Positions 1 through 11,872 are shown, counted from the first letter of the stretch. The stretch: DNA of 64,000 nt from Arenibacter aquaticus (GCF_003957295.1 NZ_RQPJ01000014.1:8060-72059); one strand, 5' to 3'. Notes: generated from the letters alone by a model not told the origin. Numbers and translations are program-made.

Positions 1-1
1 C

Positions 2-2887
<2,886 letters not shown>

Positions 2888-2986
2888 TAGCGACTTTAAT
2901 AATATTAAAAAAACTCTACTCAAGACAAAGGAGACAGATAAGTCTTCTGGATATTAGGAAGAGGTATTAAAAATATAAAAGGAGTA

Positions 2987-4165
2987 ATGAACACCATAAA
3001 GTATATAACCACTATCTTCATTCTGGCTGTGACATTGTTAGGCCATAGCCAGGATGCAGTGCATAATTATGGCAACATGCAAGTTCATGAGTCGGCCATG
3101 GTGGGCTTTCATATGGATGTAATCAACGATGGGACTTTTGATGAAAATTTAGGTTTGGTAGGGTTTTATAACGAAGAAAAGACACTTTCCATTTCAGGCG
3201 CCTTCTCCCCTGTTTTTTACGATACCGAAGTTTCAATTGAAGACGGACTCTATCTGGACATTCCAGTAGAAATAAAAAACAACTTTAATTTTATAAACGG
3301 AAATCTATATACTCCAAAAGATCGGTCCAGTGCATACCTAAAATTTTCCGAAAACTCCTTTTTTGTTGGGGAGGGCAACCGTACAAAAGTAGACGGCTAT
3401 GTGTCCGCAGAAAACAAGGAGAATTTTACATTTCCCGTAGGTGATGAGGATCGTATTCGTTCTTTGAGCATCTCCACTACCGAGTCCCAAAACACTTTTA
3501 AGTGTGCCTATTTTTTTGAAAACCCCAATAGTCCTTTGTCCATGGATAACAATTTTAATACCAGTACATTGGACCTAAACGTCTCTGGGGTTAGTGACAA
3601 GGAATTCTGGCGATTGGAAGGGTATGCCCCTGTGAACGCCACCCTAAGCTGGGATGATTACAGTAATATTGGAGGACTGGGAGAATACATTAGTGACCTC
3701 ACCGTAGTGGGTTGGAGCAAAAAACAATTGAAATGGATGAATTTAGGAAATACGGCACTGGAAGGATCATTTTCCTCTGGGTCTATTACTTCCGCAACCT
3801 TTATTCCGAATGAATATGAAATTATCACCATTGGGGGAGCTATTGACATGAACGAAACACTTACCACTATAGAATTAGGTAATTACTTCTTGACCCCTAA
3901 TGGTGATGGGAAGAACGACTTTCTTGTTATTGACGGCATCGCAGAGTCTCCCAACAACCTGCTTCAAATCTTTAACCGCTATGGGGTTTTAGTCTATTAC
4001 AAGGAAAACTATAATGATGAATTTGAAGGGCTTTCCAATAGGGATATGGTGGTAAAGGGGAATATAGGCTTACCTTCAGGGGTGTATTTTTACATCATAG
4101 TTTTAAAGGATTTAAAAATAAGACATCAAGGATATTTATATCTATCACAAACGGTAAAGAATTAA
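2987..4165 (+). CDS. T9SS-secreted protein with gliding-motility-type C-terminal domain
   Basis: 392 residues. An N-terminal Sec signal peptide (MNTIKYITTIFILAVTLLGHSQ) is followed by a beta-rich region that I do not recognise. From about residue 299 the end matches the CHU_C / TIGR04131 sorting domain: YFLTPNGDGKNDFLVIDG, then IFNRYGVLVYY, GLPSGVYFYIIV and a final GYLYLSQ strand. Such domains route proteins through the type IX secretion system to the cell surface. An AAAGGAG box sits a few bases before the ATG. The gene starts 99 bp after the collagen-like gene on the same strand, so the two may be co-transcribed and act together at the surface. Export route is well supported; role is unknown. 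Confidence 0.85.
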   Translation: MNTIKYITTIFILAVTLLGHSQDAVHNYGNMQVHESAMVGFHMDVINDGTFDENLGLVGFYNEEKTLSISGAFSPVFYDTEVSIEDGLYLDIPVEIKNNFNFINGNLYTPKDRSSAYLKFSENSFFVGEGNRTKVDGYVSAENKENFTFPVGDEDRIRSLSISTTESQNTFKCAYFFENPNSPLSMDNNFNTSTLDLNVSGVSDKEFWRLEGYAPVNATLSWDDYSNIGGLGEYISDLTVVGWSKKQLKWMNLGNTALEGSFSSGSITSATFIPNEYEIITIGGAIDMNETLTTIELGNYFLTPNGDGKNDFLVIDGIAESPNNLLQIFNRYGVLVYYKENYNDEFEGLSNRDMVVKGNIGLPSGVYFYIIVLKDLKIRHQGYLYLSQTVKN

Positions 4166-4454
4166 TTTTTCTTTATGTTCTTCCATGTAATTCTTAAAAT
4201 TAATAAGTTGACCCTAAGCTTCTAATTTAACTCCCCACAATGGCAAAATACACAGTTCTCACCTACTCTATCCATTTAAGCAATTGGGAGAGAAGCAAAC
4301 CCAAATCTTATTTAAAATGAGTACCTTTATAGTTTACGATCAATTCAATTATTGCACCTTTTGCCTCAAAGTAATCCTATAATTTAAAAGGTGGCAGTAT
4401 TTTTGTAATCAATAAGTTAATTGGATTGCGTTGTTCATAATTTATTAGTGCCTT
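4166..4454. other. Intergenic stretch, no gene seen
   Basis: 289 AT-rich bases between the T9SS cargo gene and the VanY-type peptidase. I find no convincing reading frame or hairpin with a T-run. The only recognisable element is a minus-7-like box at 4398-4405. Confidence 0.6.
4398..4405 (+). promoter_or_regulatory. Bacteroidota minus-7 box (TATTTTTG)
   Basis: Perfect match to TAnnTTTG, 49 bases before the ATG of the VanY-type peptidase. No TTTG minus-33 element is seen at the usual distance. Confidence 0.45.
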
Positions 4455-5189
4455 ATGCAAAGAAGATCTTTTATTAAAAAAAGTAGTTATGCCGGATTAG
4501 CCTTATCCATAGTGCCCGGAATAAGCCTCTCACAAGAAACAGAATATTCCATCTCGGAATTAATGGGCAAAGAGGACATTAAACTCTATGGTAAGGACAT
4601 AAATTTAAGAAAAGCAGCTCACGACTCATTTTTGGAAATGAAAAAGGCTGCTTATAGTGACGGTATGGATCTTAAAATTGTATCTAGTTATCGTAGTTTT
4701 TATCGTCAAGAGGCGATATGGGAACGCAAGTATCTGCAATATACCGAAGATAGGGGCCTAACCAAATTGGGGGCCATTGAAAAGATAATTGAATACTCTA
4801 CTATCCCCGGTACAAGCAGGCATCATTGGGGAACCGATATTGATATAATTGATGGTTACCCTAGAACCACAGGAGACGTTTTGGTTCCTGAAAAATTTGG
4901 GGAAGGGGGGCCATTTGAATTACTAAAAAAATGGATGGATGAAAATGCCAACAAATATGGGTATTACCTAGTGTATACCGATCATCCCAAAAGAAAAGGT
5001 TTTAAGTACGAACCATGGCATTACAGTTACGCCCCTATTTCCATTCCAATGTTAAAGGCGTTTAGAAGAAAAAACATTTTCAAATTAATTCTGGAAGAGG
5101 ACATCATAGGCAAAGAAAATTTTACCTCTGGTTTCTTAAAAGGCTATATCCAAAACAATATGTTGGATATAAATCCAAAACTGTTATAA
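4455..5189 (+). CDS. M15 (VanY-type) D-Ala-D-Ala carboxypeptidase, Tat-exported
   Basis: 244 residues. The N-terminus has a twin-arginine motif (QRRSFIKK) and a hydrophobic stretch ending near SLSQ, so export by Tat to the periplasm is likely. The M15B zinc site is complete: SRHHWGTDID (Ser121 to Asp130; ligands His123 and Asp130) and EPWH (catalytic Glu186, ligand His189). The family removes the terminal D-Ala from peptidoglycan stem peptides or from free precursors. The M48 peptidase gene follows 32 bp downstream on the same strand, so the pair may form a small envelope operon. Specificity cannot be read from the sequence. Confidence 0.88.
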   Translation: MQRRSFIKKSSYAGLALSIVPGISLSQETEYSISELMGKEDIKLYGKDINLRKAAHDSFLEMKKAAYSDGMDLKIVSSYRSFYRQEAIWERKYLQYTEDRGLTKLGAIEKIIEYSTIPGTSRHHWGTDIDIIDGYPRTTGDVLVPEKFGEGGPFELLKKWMDENANKYGYYLVYTDHPKRKGFKYEPWHYSYAPISIPMLKAFRRKNIFKLILEEDIIGKENFTSGFLKGYIQNNMLDINPKLL

Positions 5190-5221
5190 GCACTCAACCT
5201 ATCTTTAATTACCATTAAATA

Positions 5222-5998
5222 ATGAGAAGGGGAAGTTGGAAAATAAGAATATTTATAGGGCTGGCCATTGTTGCATTTGCCTATATCCAACGGTGCAGTA
5301 ATAAAGAAGAAAATCCCTATACCGGAAGGATCCAGAACATTGACATGAGTACAGATCAGGAAATCGCCATAGGCCTGCAAAGTGCCCCTGAAGTTACCCA
5401 ACAGTTTGGAGGGCTTTATCCTGATGAACGCCTACAATCCTTTGTTGACCAACTAGGTCATAAATTGGTAAACAGCAGTATCGCTAGGGAAACCCCCTAT
5501 AAATATGATTTCCATTTGTTGGCCGACCAGCAGACTATAAATGCCTTTGCCCTACCGGGCGGACAAGTATTTGTCACCTATGCCCTATTCTCCCAATTAA
5601 ACGAGGCCCAACTCGCAGGAGTTCTTGGCCATGAGATAGGTCATGTTATAGGAAGACATTCCGCTGAAAGGATTGCCGATGGTAACTTCTGGCAAACCGT
5701 TACCATGGGGGCTTCCGTTGGTGCGGATGCTGGGGATATAGTTGCCCAAATTGGCCAAAATACCTTATTGACCAATGGAAGGGAAGATGAATTGGAAAGT
5801 GATGAATTGGGAGTACTCTTAATGTTACAAGCTGGTTACGACCCTAATGAATTGATTACTGTAATGGAAATATTAAAAGCCGCAGCAGGACCAAATAGGG
5901 TACCCGAATTTCAAAGTACCCACCCCGACCCAGAAAACAGAATAGAAAAGATTAAAGAGGCCATTGCCAAATATAGAAACGGTAAGAATTTAAATTAA
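5222..5998 (+). CDS. M48 family zinc metalloprotease
   Basis: 258 residues with an N-terminal hydrophobic segment (about residues 8-22) ending before Cys25. This could be an imperfect lipobox or a membrane anchor facing the periplasm. The zinc motif HEIGH (137-141) lies in a run continuing VIGRHSAER, and the third ligand is probably Glu190 in DELESD. The layout matches short M48C peptidases of the BepA/LoiP type, which degrade or help fold outer-membrane proteins. No TPR domain is present, unlike BepA. Confidence 0.85.
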   Translation: MRRGSWKIRIFIGLAIVAFAYIQRCSNKEENPYTGRIQNIDMSTDQEIAIGLQSAPEVTQQFGGLYPDERLQSFVDQLGHKLVNSSIARETPYKYDFHLLADQQTINAFALPGGQVFVTYALFSQLNEAQLAGVLGHEIGHVIGRHSAERIADGNFWQTVTMGASVGADAGDIVAQIGQNTLLTNGREDELESDELGVLLMLQAGYDPNELITVMEILKAAAGPNRVPEFQSTHPDPENRIEKIKEAIAKYRNGKNLN

Positions 5999-6114
5999 TT
6001 TACGCAAAACACTGAAATTCAATAGTTTTTAGTATCTTGCAGCAGATCCCAATCTTCTAACCGTCCCAATTTAACCCTTATAGCTTTGATTTATAAACAC
6101 TTAAATGAAACTAT

Positions 6115-6282
6115 ATGGGAACTTTATTACATTTTAAGAACATTTATTTAGAGGCATTCGAGAATTGTAAACCAGAAATTGTTGTAATCCTTTTAAAGAT
6201 TTACTCGGTTTTCTGTGTTGCAATGTTAACTATGGCACTTTATGCATTTTTGTTTAGGGCCTTTACAGGATTCGAATTCTAA
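6115..6282 (+). CDS. Small single-pass membrane protein, 55 residues
   Basis: The frame runs from ATG 6115 to TAA 6282 and encodes MGTLLHFKNIYLEAFENC followed by a basic/amphipathic stretch, one membrane segment (about residues 21-48) and the end FRAFTGFEF. It resembles, from memory and unverified, a short flavobacterial family of unknown function (DUF6747) with a YLEAF motif near the start and an FR..TGF ending. A strong terminator follows about 50 bp downstream, which supports a real transcription unit. Its role is unknown. Confidence 0.62.
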   Translation: MGTLLHFKNIYLEAFENCKPEIVVILLKIYSVFCVAMLTMALYAFLFRAFTGFEF

Positions 6283-6333
6283 AAGTCAGATTTGCTCTTT
6301 TACTTGAACACTATAAAAGCAAATTTAATCCAT

Positions 6334-6366
6334 AAAAAAACCTATCGAAAATCGATAGGTTTTTTT
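6334..6366. terminator. Bidirectional intrinsic terminator
   Basis: Stem CCTATCGA (6341-6348), loop AAA, stem TCGATAGG (6352-6359), flanked by seven A on the left and seven T on the right. It can therefore stop transcription from both sides. It lies between the 55-residue gene (plus) and the ankyrin gene (minus). Confidence 0.9.
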
Positions 6367-6384
6367 ATGGACCACTACTTTCTA

Positions 6385-6780
6385 TTAGCTCTTAAGACTT
6401 AGATTTATTATCTCCAGGGCTTCCTTGGCATTGGATAATTCGGCGTGCTTTTTGGCATTGAAGCCTTTGTCACATTTGATCTTTAAATCTGCCCCGTTTG
6501 CTATAAGAAGCTTCAAAATTTCGGTTTTATTATACCGAGCAGCAAAAATTGCAGGAGTTTTTCCCATAGATTTTTTGTTAACATCCTCCCCCAACTCAAT
6601 TAATCGCTTTACCGTTTCAATATCCCCTTGCATAATTGCCTTGCAGAAAGAGCTAATATCATCTGCCTTTACCATTAACACTGCTTCATTAACAGAATTA
6701 AAGGTAACACTACTTTTGGCCCATACCGCGCTAACGCATAGTGAAAAGGCCATGACTGTTGTTAAGATCGTTTTTCTCAT
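6385..6780 (-). CDS. Secreted ankyrin-repeat protein
   Basis: 131 residues. A signal peptide (cleavage probably after SAVWA) is followed by about two to three ankyrin repeats, recognisable by GDIETVKRLIELGEDVN, GKTPAIFAARYNKTEILKLLIANGADLK and a final degenerate repeat ending AKEALEIINLSL. Such small periplasmic ankyrin proteins are common in flavobacteria; binding partners are unknown. The gene stands alone, converging on the shared terminator and divergent from gpmI. Confidence 0.85.
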   Translation of the reverse strand: MRKTILTTVMAFSLCVSAVWAKSSVTFNSVNEAVLMVKADDISSFCKAIMQGDIETVKRLIELGEDVNKKSMGKTPAIFAARYNKTEILKLLIANGADLKIKCDKGFNAKKHAELSNAKEALEIINLSLKS

Positions 6781-6993
6781 GATGAATAAGATTTAATTGA
6801 TGAATTATGAATAGTTTTTGATTACTATAATAGACTTCAACAAGATCAATTTGTTTCACACATATAGAAGTTATAACATAATTTTAACAGAATCCTGCCA
6901 TTTAAAATAGTTGTACACGAAACATAAGCTCCCTTCTTAGTGATTTTTAGTAAAAAGGTGTCCAAAATCTTAGCAATACATAGGCAATAGTTT

Positions 6994-7001
6994 TATTTTT
7001 G
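6994..7001 (+). promoter_or_regulatory. Minus-7 box of gpmI (TATTTTTG)
   Basis: Perfect TAnnTTTG box whose last base lies two bases before the ATG at 7004. Transcription would begin around 7005-7009, so translation should start at the next in-frame ATG, 7022. No clear minus-33 TTTG is seen. Confidence 0.6.
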
Positions 7002-7021
7002 GCATGAATAACAATCATATT

Positions 7022-8539
7022 ATGAACAAGAAAGTAATTTTAATGATTTTGGATGGCTGGGGTAAATCTCCAGACCCCAAAGTTTCCGCTATAGAAAATG
7101 CAAATACCCCTTTTATAGATTCACTGTATACCAAATACGCCAATTCCAATCTTCTGACCGACGGCATGAACGTTGGTTTACCGGAAGGTCAAATGGGCAA
7201 TAGTGAGGTAGGTCACATGAATTTGGGAGCAGGTCGAATTGTGTACCAGGATTTGGCCAAAATTAATTTGGCGATAGAGGAGGACACCCTTAAAGATGAG
7301 CAAGTCTTAAAGGAGGCTTTACAATACGCTAAAGAAAATGACAAACCCGTACACTTTTTAGGACTTTTAAGTGATGGTGGGGTTCATAGCCACACTTCAC
7401 ATCTAAGAGGCCTAATTGATGCCAGTGAAAAATACGGTCTCAAAAACACCTATATTCACGCCTTTACGGATGGTAGGGACGTTGACCCTAAAAGTGGAGT
7501 TGGATACATTAATGCCCTAAACGAATACTGCGCCGATAAAAACGCAAAATTGGCCAGTGTAATAGGTAGGTATTATGCAATGGACAGAGATAAAAGATGG
7601 GAACGGGTGAAAATGGCGTACGACTTGTTGGTTAACGGGGTTGGCCAAAAGACAGCCAACATAGAAGAATCTGTTTTGGCCAGCTATGAATCTGGAATTA
7701 CGGATGAATTTTTAAAACCTCTTTTGCTTACCGACGAAAATGGATCTCCGCAATCTGTCATAAAAAATGGAGATGTGATAATCTTTTTCAATTTTAGGAC
7801 AGACAGGGGTAGGGAGCTTACCCAAGTACTTAGTCAAACCGATATGCATGAACATAATATGCATAAATTAGACTTGTACTATGTTACCATGACCAACTAC
7901 GACGACTCGTTTAAGGGGGTAAAAGTGGTTTACGACAAGGAAAACATAAAGGATACATTGGGAGAAACCTTGGCAAATGCCCAGAAAAAACAAATTAGGA
8001 TCGCCGAGACCGAAAAATATCCCCATGTTACCTTCTTCTTTAATGGTGGTAGGGAGATCCCTTTTGATGGTGAGGATCGTATTTTATGTCCTTCACCCAA
8101 AGTGGCTACCTACGATTTAAAACCAGAGATGAGCGCCTATGAAATTCGTGACGCCATTATTCCGGAACTGAAAAAGGGCGAAGTAGATTTTGTATGCCTT
8201 AATTTTGCAAACCCTGATATGGTTGGTCATACAGGAGATATGAATGCAGCCATCAAGGCTTGCGAAACCGTAGACAGTTGTGCCGAATCCGTAATAACTG
8301 CAGGTCTGGAGAATGGATACACCACCTTGGTCATTGCAGATCACGGAAATTGCGAAACTATGGTAAATCCGGACGGCAGTCCAAATACGGCACATACCAC
8401 CAACCCAGTACCATTAATCTTAGTGGACAATGAATTAAAAAGCATCAAGGATGGTGTCTTGGGCGATATTGCTCCTACTATCTTAAAATTAATTGGTGTG
8501 CCACAACCTGAGTTGATGACAAGAAAGGCATTGGTCTAA
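7022..8539 (+). CDS. gpmI: 2,3-bisphosphoglycerate-independent phosphoglycerate mutase
   Basis: 505 residues from ATG 7022. An in-frame ATG at 7004 is rejected because it abuts the minus-7 box. The enzyme interconverts 3- and 2-phosphoglycerate in glycolysis, using two Mn ions and a phosphoserine intermediate. The metal motif DGWG near residue 11, the nucleophile Ser61 in GQMGNSEVGHMNLGAG, and the later motifs TDGRDVDP, YYAMDRD, NFRTDRGREL and ADHGNCETM are all present. Length matches the family. It is followed by map under its own promoter. Confidence 0.96.
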   Translation: MNKKVILMILDGWGKSPDPKVSAIENANTPFIDSLYTKYANSNLLTDGMNVGLPEGQMGNSEVGHMNLGAGRIVYQDLAKINLAIEEDTLKDEQVLKEALQYAKENDKPVHFLGLLSDGGVHSHTSHLRGLIDASEKYGLKNTYIHAFTDGRDVDPKSGVGYINALNEYCADKNAKLASVIGRYYAMDRDKRWERVKMAYDLLVNGVGQKTANIEESVLASYESGITDEFLKPLLLTDENGSPQSVIKNGDVIIFFNFRTDRGRELTQVLSQTDMHEHNMHKLDLYYVTMTNYDDSFKGVKVVYDKENIKDTLGETLANAQKKQIRIAETEKYPHVTFFFNGGREIPFDGEDRILCPSPKVATYDLKPEMSAYEIRDAIIPELKKGEVDFVCLNFANPDMVGHTGDMNAAIKACETVDSCAESVITAGLENGYTTLVIADHGNCETMVNPDGSPNTAHTTNPVPLILVDNELKSIKDGVLGDIAPTILKLIGVPQPELMTRKALV

Positions 8540-8604
8540 CCCATGTCTACGAGAAATAAAATAGGCCAACCTTCAAACAAGATGGAGGTTTAAAACTATT
8601 GTTT

Positions 8605-8612
8605 TACATTTG
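8605..8612 (+). promoter_or_regulatory. Minus-7 box of map (TACATTTG)
   Basis: Perfect TAnnTTTG box ending seven bases before ATG 8619. The expected start of the transcript coincides with or lies only a few bases before the start codon, so the mRNA may be leaderless. Confidence 0.6.
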
Positions 8613-8618
8613 CATTCT

Positions 8619-9437
8619 ATGATAAAGATCAAGAGTTTAGAGGAGATCGAATTAATGCGTGAAAGTGCATTGATCGTTAGTAAAACCTTGGGGATGTTGG
8701 CCAGTGAGGTTAAACCCGGTGTAACCACATTACAATTGGATGCCTTAGCCGAGACATTTATCAGGGATCATGGTGCGGAACCAGGTTTTTTGGGGTTGTA
8801 CGACTTCCCCAATTCACTATGTATGAGCCCTAATTCCCAGGTTGTCCATGGCATTCCAAATGACACCCCAATGGAAGAAGGCGACATTATTTCTATTGAC
8901 TGCGGTGCCCTAAAAAATGGATTTTATGGTGACCATGCCTATACATTTGAAGTAGGTGAAGTTTCTCCTGAAATAAAAAAATTACTTCAGGTAACCAAGG
9001 AGTCATTATATGTAGGAATCCGGGAATTTAAAGTAGGCAACAGGGTTGGAGATGTTGGTTATGCCATTCAAAAATTTACCGAGAGTCATGGTTACGGAGT
9101 TGTAAGGGAATTAGTTGGTCACGGACTTGGTAGGGAAATGCATGAAGATCCGGAAATGCCCAACTACGGTAAGCGCGGTCGGGGAAAGAAATTTGTGGAA
9201 GGAATGGTTGTGGCCATTGAGCCTATGACCAATATGGGCACACACCGTATAAAACAGTTAAAGGATGGTTGGACCATTCTTACGGCAGACGGGCAACCAA
9301 GTGCCCACTTTGAGCACGATGTAGCCATAGTGGACGGCAAGCCAGAAATACTATCTACATTTGCCTATATATACGAAGCCTTGGGGATAGAAAGTGATGA
9401 GGAATCCGAGTTTAGACAAAAAGCATTGGTCCTTTAA
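8619..9437 (+). CDS. map: Type I methionine aminopeptidase
   Basis: 272 residues, starting at ATG 8619 (MIKIKSLEEIELMRES). A TTG three codons earlier overlaps the minus-7 box and is not used here. The enzyme removes the initiator Met from new proteins in the cytoplasm. All five metal ligands are visible: the two Asp in SIDCGALKNGFYGDHAYTF, His in GHGLGREMHEDPEMP, Glu in AIEPMTN and Glu in FEHDVAI. It lacks the N-terminal zinc-finger extension, as in typical bacterial forms. A terminator follows directly. Confidence 0.95.
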   Translation: MIKIKSLEEIELMRESALIVSKTLGMLASEVKPGVTTLQLDALAETFIRDHGAEPGFLGLYDFPNSLCMSPNSQVVHGIPNDTPMEEGDIISIDCGALKNGFYGDHAYTFEVGEVSPEIKKLLQVTKESLYVGIREFKVGNRVGDVGYAIQKFTESHGYGVVRELVGHGLGREMHEDPEMPNYGKRGRGKKFVEGMVVAIEPMTNMGTHRIKQLKDGWTILTADGQPSAHFEHDVAIVDGKPEILSTFAYIYEALGIESDEESEFRQKALVL

Positions 9438-9444
9438 AACAAAT

Positions 9445-9475
9445 AACAGCCCAATCTAGGGCTGTTTTGATTTTA
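9445..9475 (+). terminator. Intrinsic terminator after map
   Basis: Stem AACAGCCC (9445-9452), six-base loop, stem GGGCTGTT (9459-9466), then a T-rich tail, placed just after the map stop codon. Confidence 0.85.
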
Positions 9476-9603
9476 ATATTTCACCAACAATTTCATCTTA
9501 GACAGCAAACCAAACCCTAATTTTTTTTTCGGTCTGCACTGTTGTCTCTATATTCATAATGGTATAACCAACTAGCCTACATTGAATACGTTATATATAC
9601 GGT

Positions 9604-10368
9604 TTGAAAAAATTATTTAAATACTTCCTAAATGCCGTCCCTAGGCCCATACTAATAAAAATAAGCTATTGGGTTAGACCCATTCTGGCATTTAGCATGC
9701 GAGGCAAGCGCTACACCGACCCTATTGATGGAAAATCGTTCAAGGCCTTTCTACCTTATGGGTACGAAAATCCACGTGAAAATGTACTCTCCCCCTCCAC
9801 CCTCTCCTTGGAACGCCATAGACTTTTGTGGCTCTATTTACAGAATGAAACTAATTTTTTCAAGGAAAACTTAAGTGTACTTCATTTTGCGCCAGAGCAA
9901 GCTTTTTACAAAATATTTAAAAAACTAAAAAACATAAATTATACCACCACGGATTTAAATTCACCCTTGGCCGATGTCAAGGCCGACATATGTAACCTTC
10001 CTTTCCCGGACAATTCCTATGACGTAATTCTTTGTAACCACGTATTGGAGCATATCCCCAACGATACCTTGGCCATGAAAGAATTATACCGAGTACTTAA
10101 ACCTGGAGGCTGGGGCGTATTTCAAATTCCACAAGACCTAAACAGATCAGAGACATTTGAAGACAATAGCATTACGGACAAAAAAGAGAGGGCCAGGATA
10201 TTTGGGCAATATGATCATGTACGCATTTATGGGCGGGATTATTTTGACAAGCTAAGAACAATAGGCTTTAAGGTAAATGAGGTAGATTACACCAACGAAT
10301 TACCTGCAAAAGACGTGGAAACCTATCGCTTGGCCAAGGGGGAAATAATCCCCATAGTTTCCAAATAA
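9604..10368 (+). CDS. SAM-dependent methyltransferase (class I)
   Basis: 254 residues from a TTG start at 9604 (then KKLFKYFLNAVPRP); I see no better ATG, and the conserved-looking sequence begins here. The methyltransferase core includes VLHFAPEQ as an unusual motif I, a DICNLPFPDNSYDVILCNHV block and EHIPNDTLAMKELYRVLKPGG, typical of Methyltransf_11. The basic N-terminus with aromatic residues may contact membrane or lipid. The substrate is unknown. The stop codon abuts the apbE stop with no base between them (convergent genes). Confidence 0.8.
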   Translation: MKKLFKYFLNAVPRPILIKISYWVRPILAFSMRGKRYTDPIDGKSFKAFLPYGYENPRENVLSPSTLSLERHRLLWLYLQNETNFFKENLSVLHFAPEQAFYKIFKKLKNINYTTTDLNSPLADVKADICNLPFPDNSYDVILCNHVLEHIPNDTLAMKELYRVLKPGGWGVFQIPQDLNRSETFEDNSITDKKERARIFGQYDHVRIYGRDYFDKLRTIGFKVNEVDYTNELPAKDVETYRLAKGEIIPIVSK

Positions 10369-11397
10369 TTACTCAATAACTTTAGCTTTAAATCCAGGGG
10401 TCACATATTCCATAACCTTGCCGGCTGCATCCAAATAGACAATATACCCCTCCAATTCCGCATTCCCGGTAAGTATCTCCTTTGATTTCTCCAAATCCAT
10501 AGCCATAAATGCCGTAGCAAAAGCATCTGCTTTAGCACAGGTATTAGCCATAACGGTAGCAGCCAAAATATTGGAGTTTTTAGTATAACCGGATTTAGGA
10601 TCTATAGTATGCACATACTTCTCCCCTGTTGCTGGATCTACCTTATACTTTCTATAATTGCCGGAAGAAGCCATAGCAACGTCTTTCATGTACACCGTTC
10701 TTCTGGAAGTCCTTACAGTACCCATCATAGGGTCATCAATAGCCACGACCCATTTTTTATCTCTCATCCTATTCTCTCCCTTGGCCACAAGCTCCCCTCC
10801 TACTTCTATCAAATAATCTGTAATACCCTTATTTTCCAATAAAACCGCTATTCTATCTACAGCATATCCCTTGGCAATGGCATTAAAATCGAAATAGATA
10901 TTTGGGTTGGCCTTATAAATCCTATTATCGGATGTCATTTCAACCTTATCAAAACCTACGAACTCTAGCAGACTATCTACCTTTGTGCTATCCATTCTTA
11001 GCTCTTTTCCCGGTCCAAAGCCCCAAGCATTGACCAAGGTTCCCACAGTAGGGTCAAAATAGCCATCTGTTGCCTTAAAGACATTAGCAGACAGTCCAAA
11101 AACTTCTTGGAACATCTTATCCACGACAATCGTAGCATCGCCTTGGTTAATTTTGGAAATATCTGAAGTAGGCACATAGGTAGACATGGAACGGTTCATG
11201 GCCTGGAAAACAGAATCAATTTCCTTTTCATAATCCAATTCTACCTTAGCAAAATAAATAATGCTGTATGAGGTTCCCAAAGCTCCACCAGTAGAGTGGT
11301 TTTTCACCCAAACGTTGCCATTGGACTTACATCCTAAAAAAAAGATGGCAACCAAGCAAAGTGAAACAGCGTAAAATCTATACTTTAATAAGTCCAT
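10369..11397 (-). CDS. apbE: FAD:protein FMN transferase, lipoprotein
   Basis: 342 residues. The lipobox FFLGC places the mature protein on a membrane facing the periplasm. ApbE cleaves FAD and attaches FMN through a phosphoester bond to Thr in NqrB and NqrC. Family blocks present include FDFNAIAKGYAVDRIA, GGELVAKG, MASSGNYRKY, YVHTIDPKSGY and the metal-site-like ANTCAKADAFATA. Its position at the tail of the nqr cluster fits this job. It overlaps the preceding 119-residue gene by 20 bp, implying translational coupling. Confidence 0.93.
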   Translation of the reverse strand: MDLLKYRFYAVSLCLVAIFFLGCKSNGNVWVKNHSTGGALGTSYSIIYFAKVELDYEKEIDSVFQAMNRSMSTYVPTSDISKINQGDATIVVDKMFQEVFGLSANVFKATDGYFDPTVGTLVNAWGFGPGKELRMDSTKVDSLLEFVGFDKVEMTSDNRIYKANPNIYFDFNAIAKGYAVDRIAVLLENKGITDYLIEVGGELVAKGENRMRDKKWVVAIDDPMMGTVRTSRRTVYMKDVAMASSGNYRKYKVDPATGEKYVHTIDPKSGYTKNSNILAATVMANTCAKADAFATAFMAMDLEKSKEILTGNAELEGYIVYLDAAGKVMEYVTPGFKAKVIE

Positions 11398-11737
11398 CGT
11401 ATTCCAAGATATAAGCTTCGTTTAAATAAACCGGTAAGTTTCTATCCTCGGCATTATAGAGGCCTACTCCGGCATAATAGGCTTCTGCATTTTGTTTTTG
11501 TGCGTGGTCCTTGATTTTATCCATAAGGAAGACGTCATAATCTTTGGGATCATTAGGATATGTAACACTTCTGACCACAATGAAATGCAATTTTTTATTT
11601 TTTAGACAAACAAACTGCGGATTCTTTTTAGGCTTACTGTTAACACCCATAAACTCAAATCCATCGGCTTCCAACTGCTTGCCAACTATATTCATTGCCA
11701 AATTGTGCAATTCCTGATCTGTTAAAGCTTTACTCAT
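11378..11737 (-). CDS. Conserved protein of unknown function linked to nqr/apbE
   Basis: 119 residues, soluble, no signal peptide, beginning MSKALTDQELHNLAMN. It is an alpha/beta-type sequence (FVCLKNKKLHFIVVRSVTYP, then KDYDVFLMDKIKDHAQ) with no catalytic motif that I recognise. It lies between the nqrF terminator and apbE, overlapping apbE by 20 bp, so it is co-translated with the flavin transferase. Such genes are sometimes annotated as an NQR subunit because of their neighbours, but nothing in this sequence shows electron-carrier motifs. A role in NQR maturation is an inference from position only. Confidence 0.75.
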   Translation of the reverse strand: MSKALTDQELHNLAMNIVGKQLEADGFEFMGVNSKPKKNPQFVCLKNKKLHFIVVRSVTYPNDPKDYDVFLMDKIKDHAQKQNAEAYYAGVGLYNAEDRNLPVYLNEAYILEYDGLIKV

Positions 11738-11791
11738 TTATTCTCACTATTGAATTTTGGATAAAACAATCACTGCATTAAACTTATAAAA

Positions 11792-11830
11792 CAAAAAGAC
11801 CTGTCAAGTTTTTAAAGCTGACAGGTCTTT
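11792..11830 (-). terminator. Intrinsic terminator after nqrF
   Basis: A 12-bp perfect stem (AAAGACCTGTCA at 11795-11806, TGACAGGTCTTT at 11819-11830) around a 12-base loop. On the minus strand it ends in a T-run. It separates nqrA-F from the downstream 119-residue gene and apbE. Confidence 0.85.
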
Positions 11831-11872
11831 ACTGCTGGACCTATAAGGCCTTATCTATTTAGAGATTGATTG

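Noticed and set aside
6425-6796. 123-codon plus-strand frame
   Set aside because: Antisense shadow of the ankyrin gene, which has a signal peptide and repeats.
7004-7021. Upstream ATG for gpmI
   Set aside because: It directly abuts the minus-7 box and would lie at or before the transcript start; the family start fits ATG 7022.
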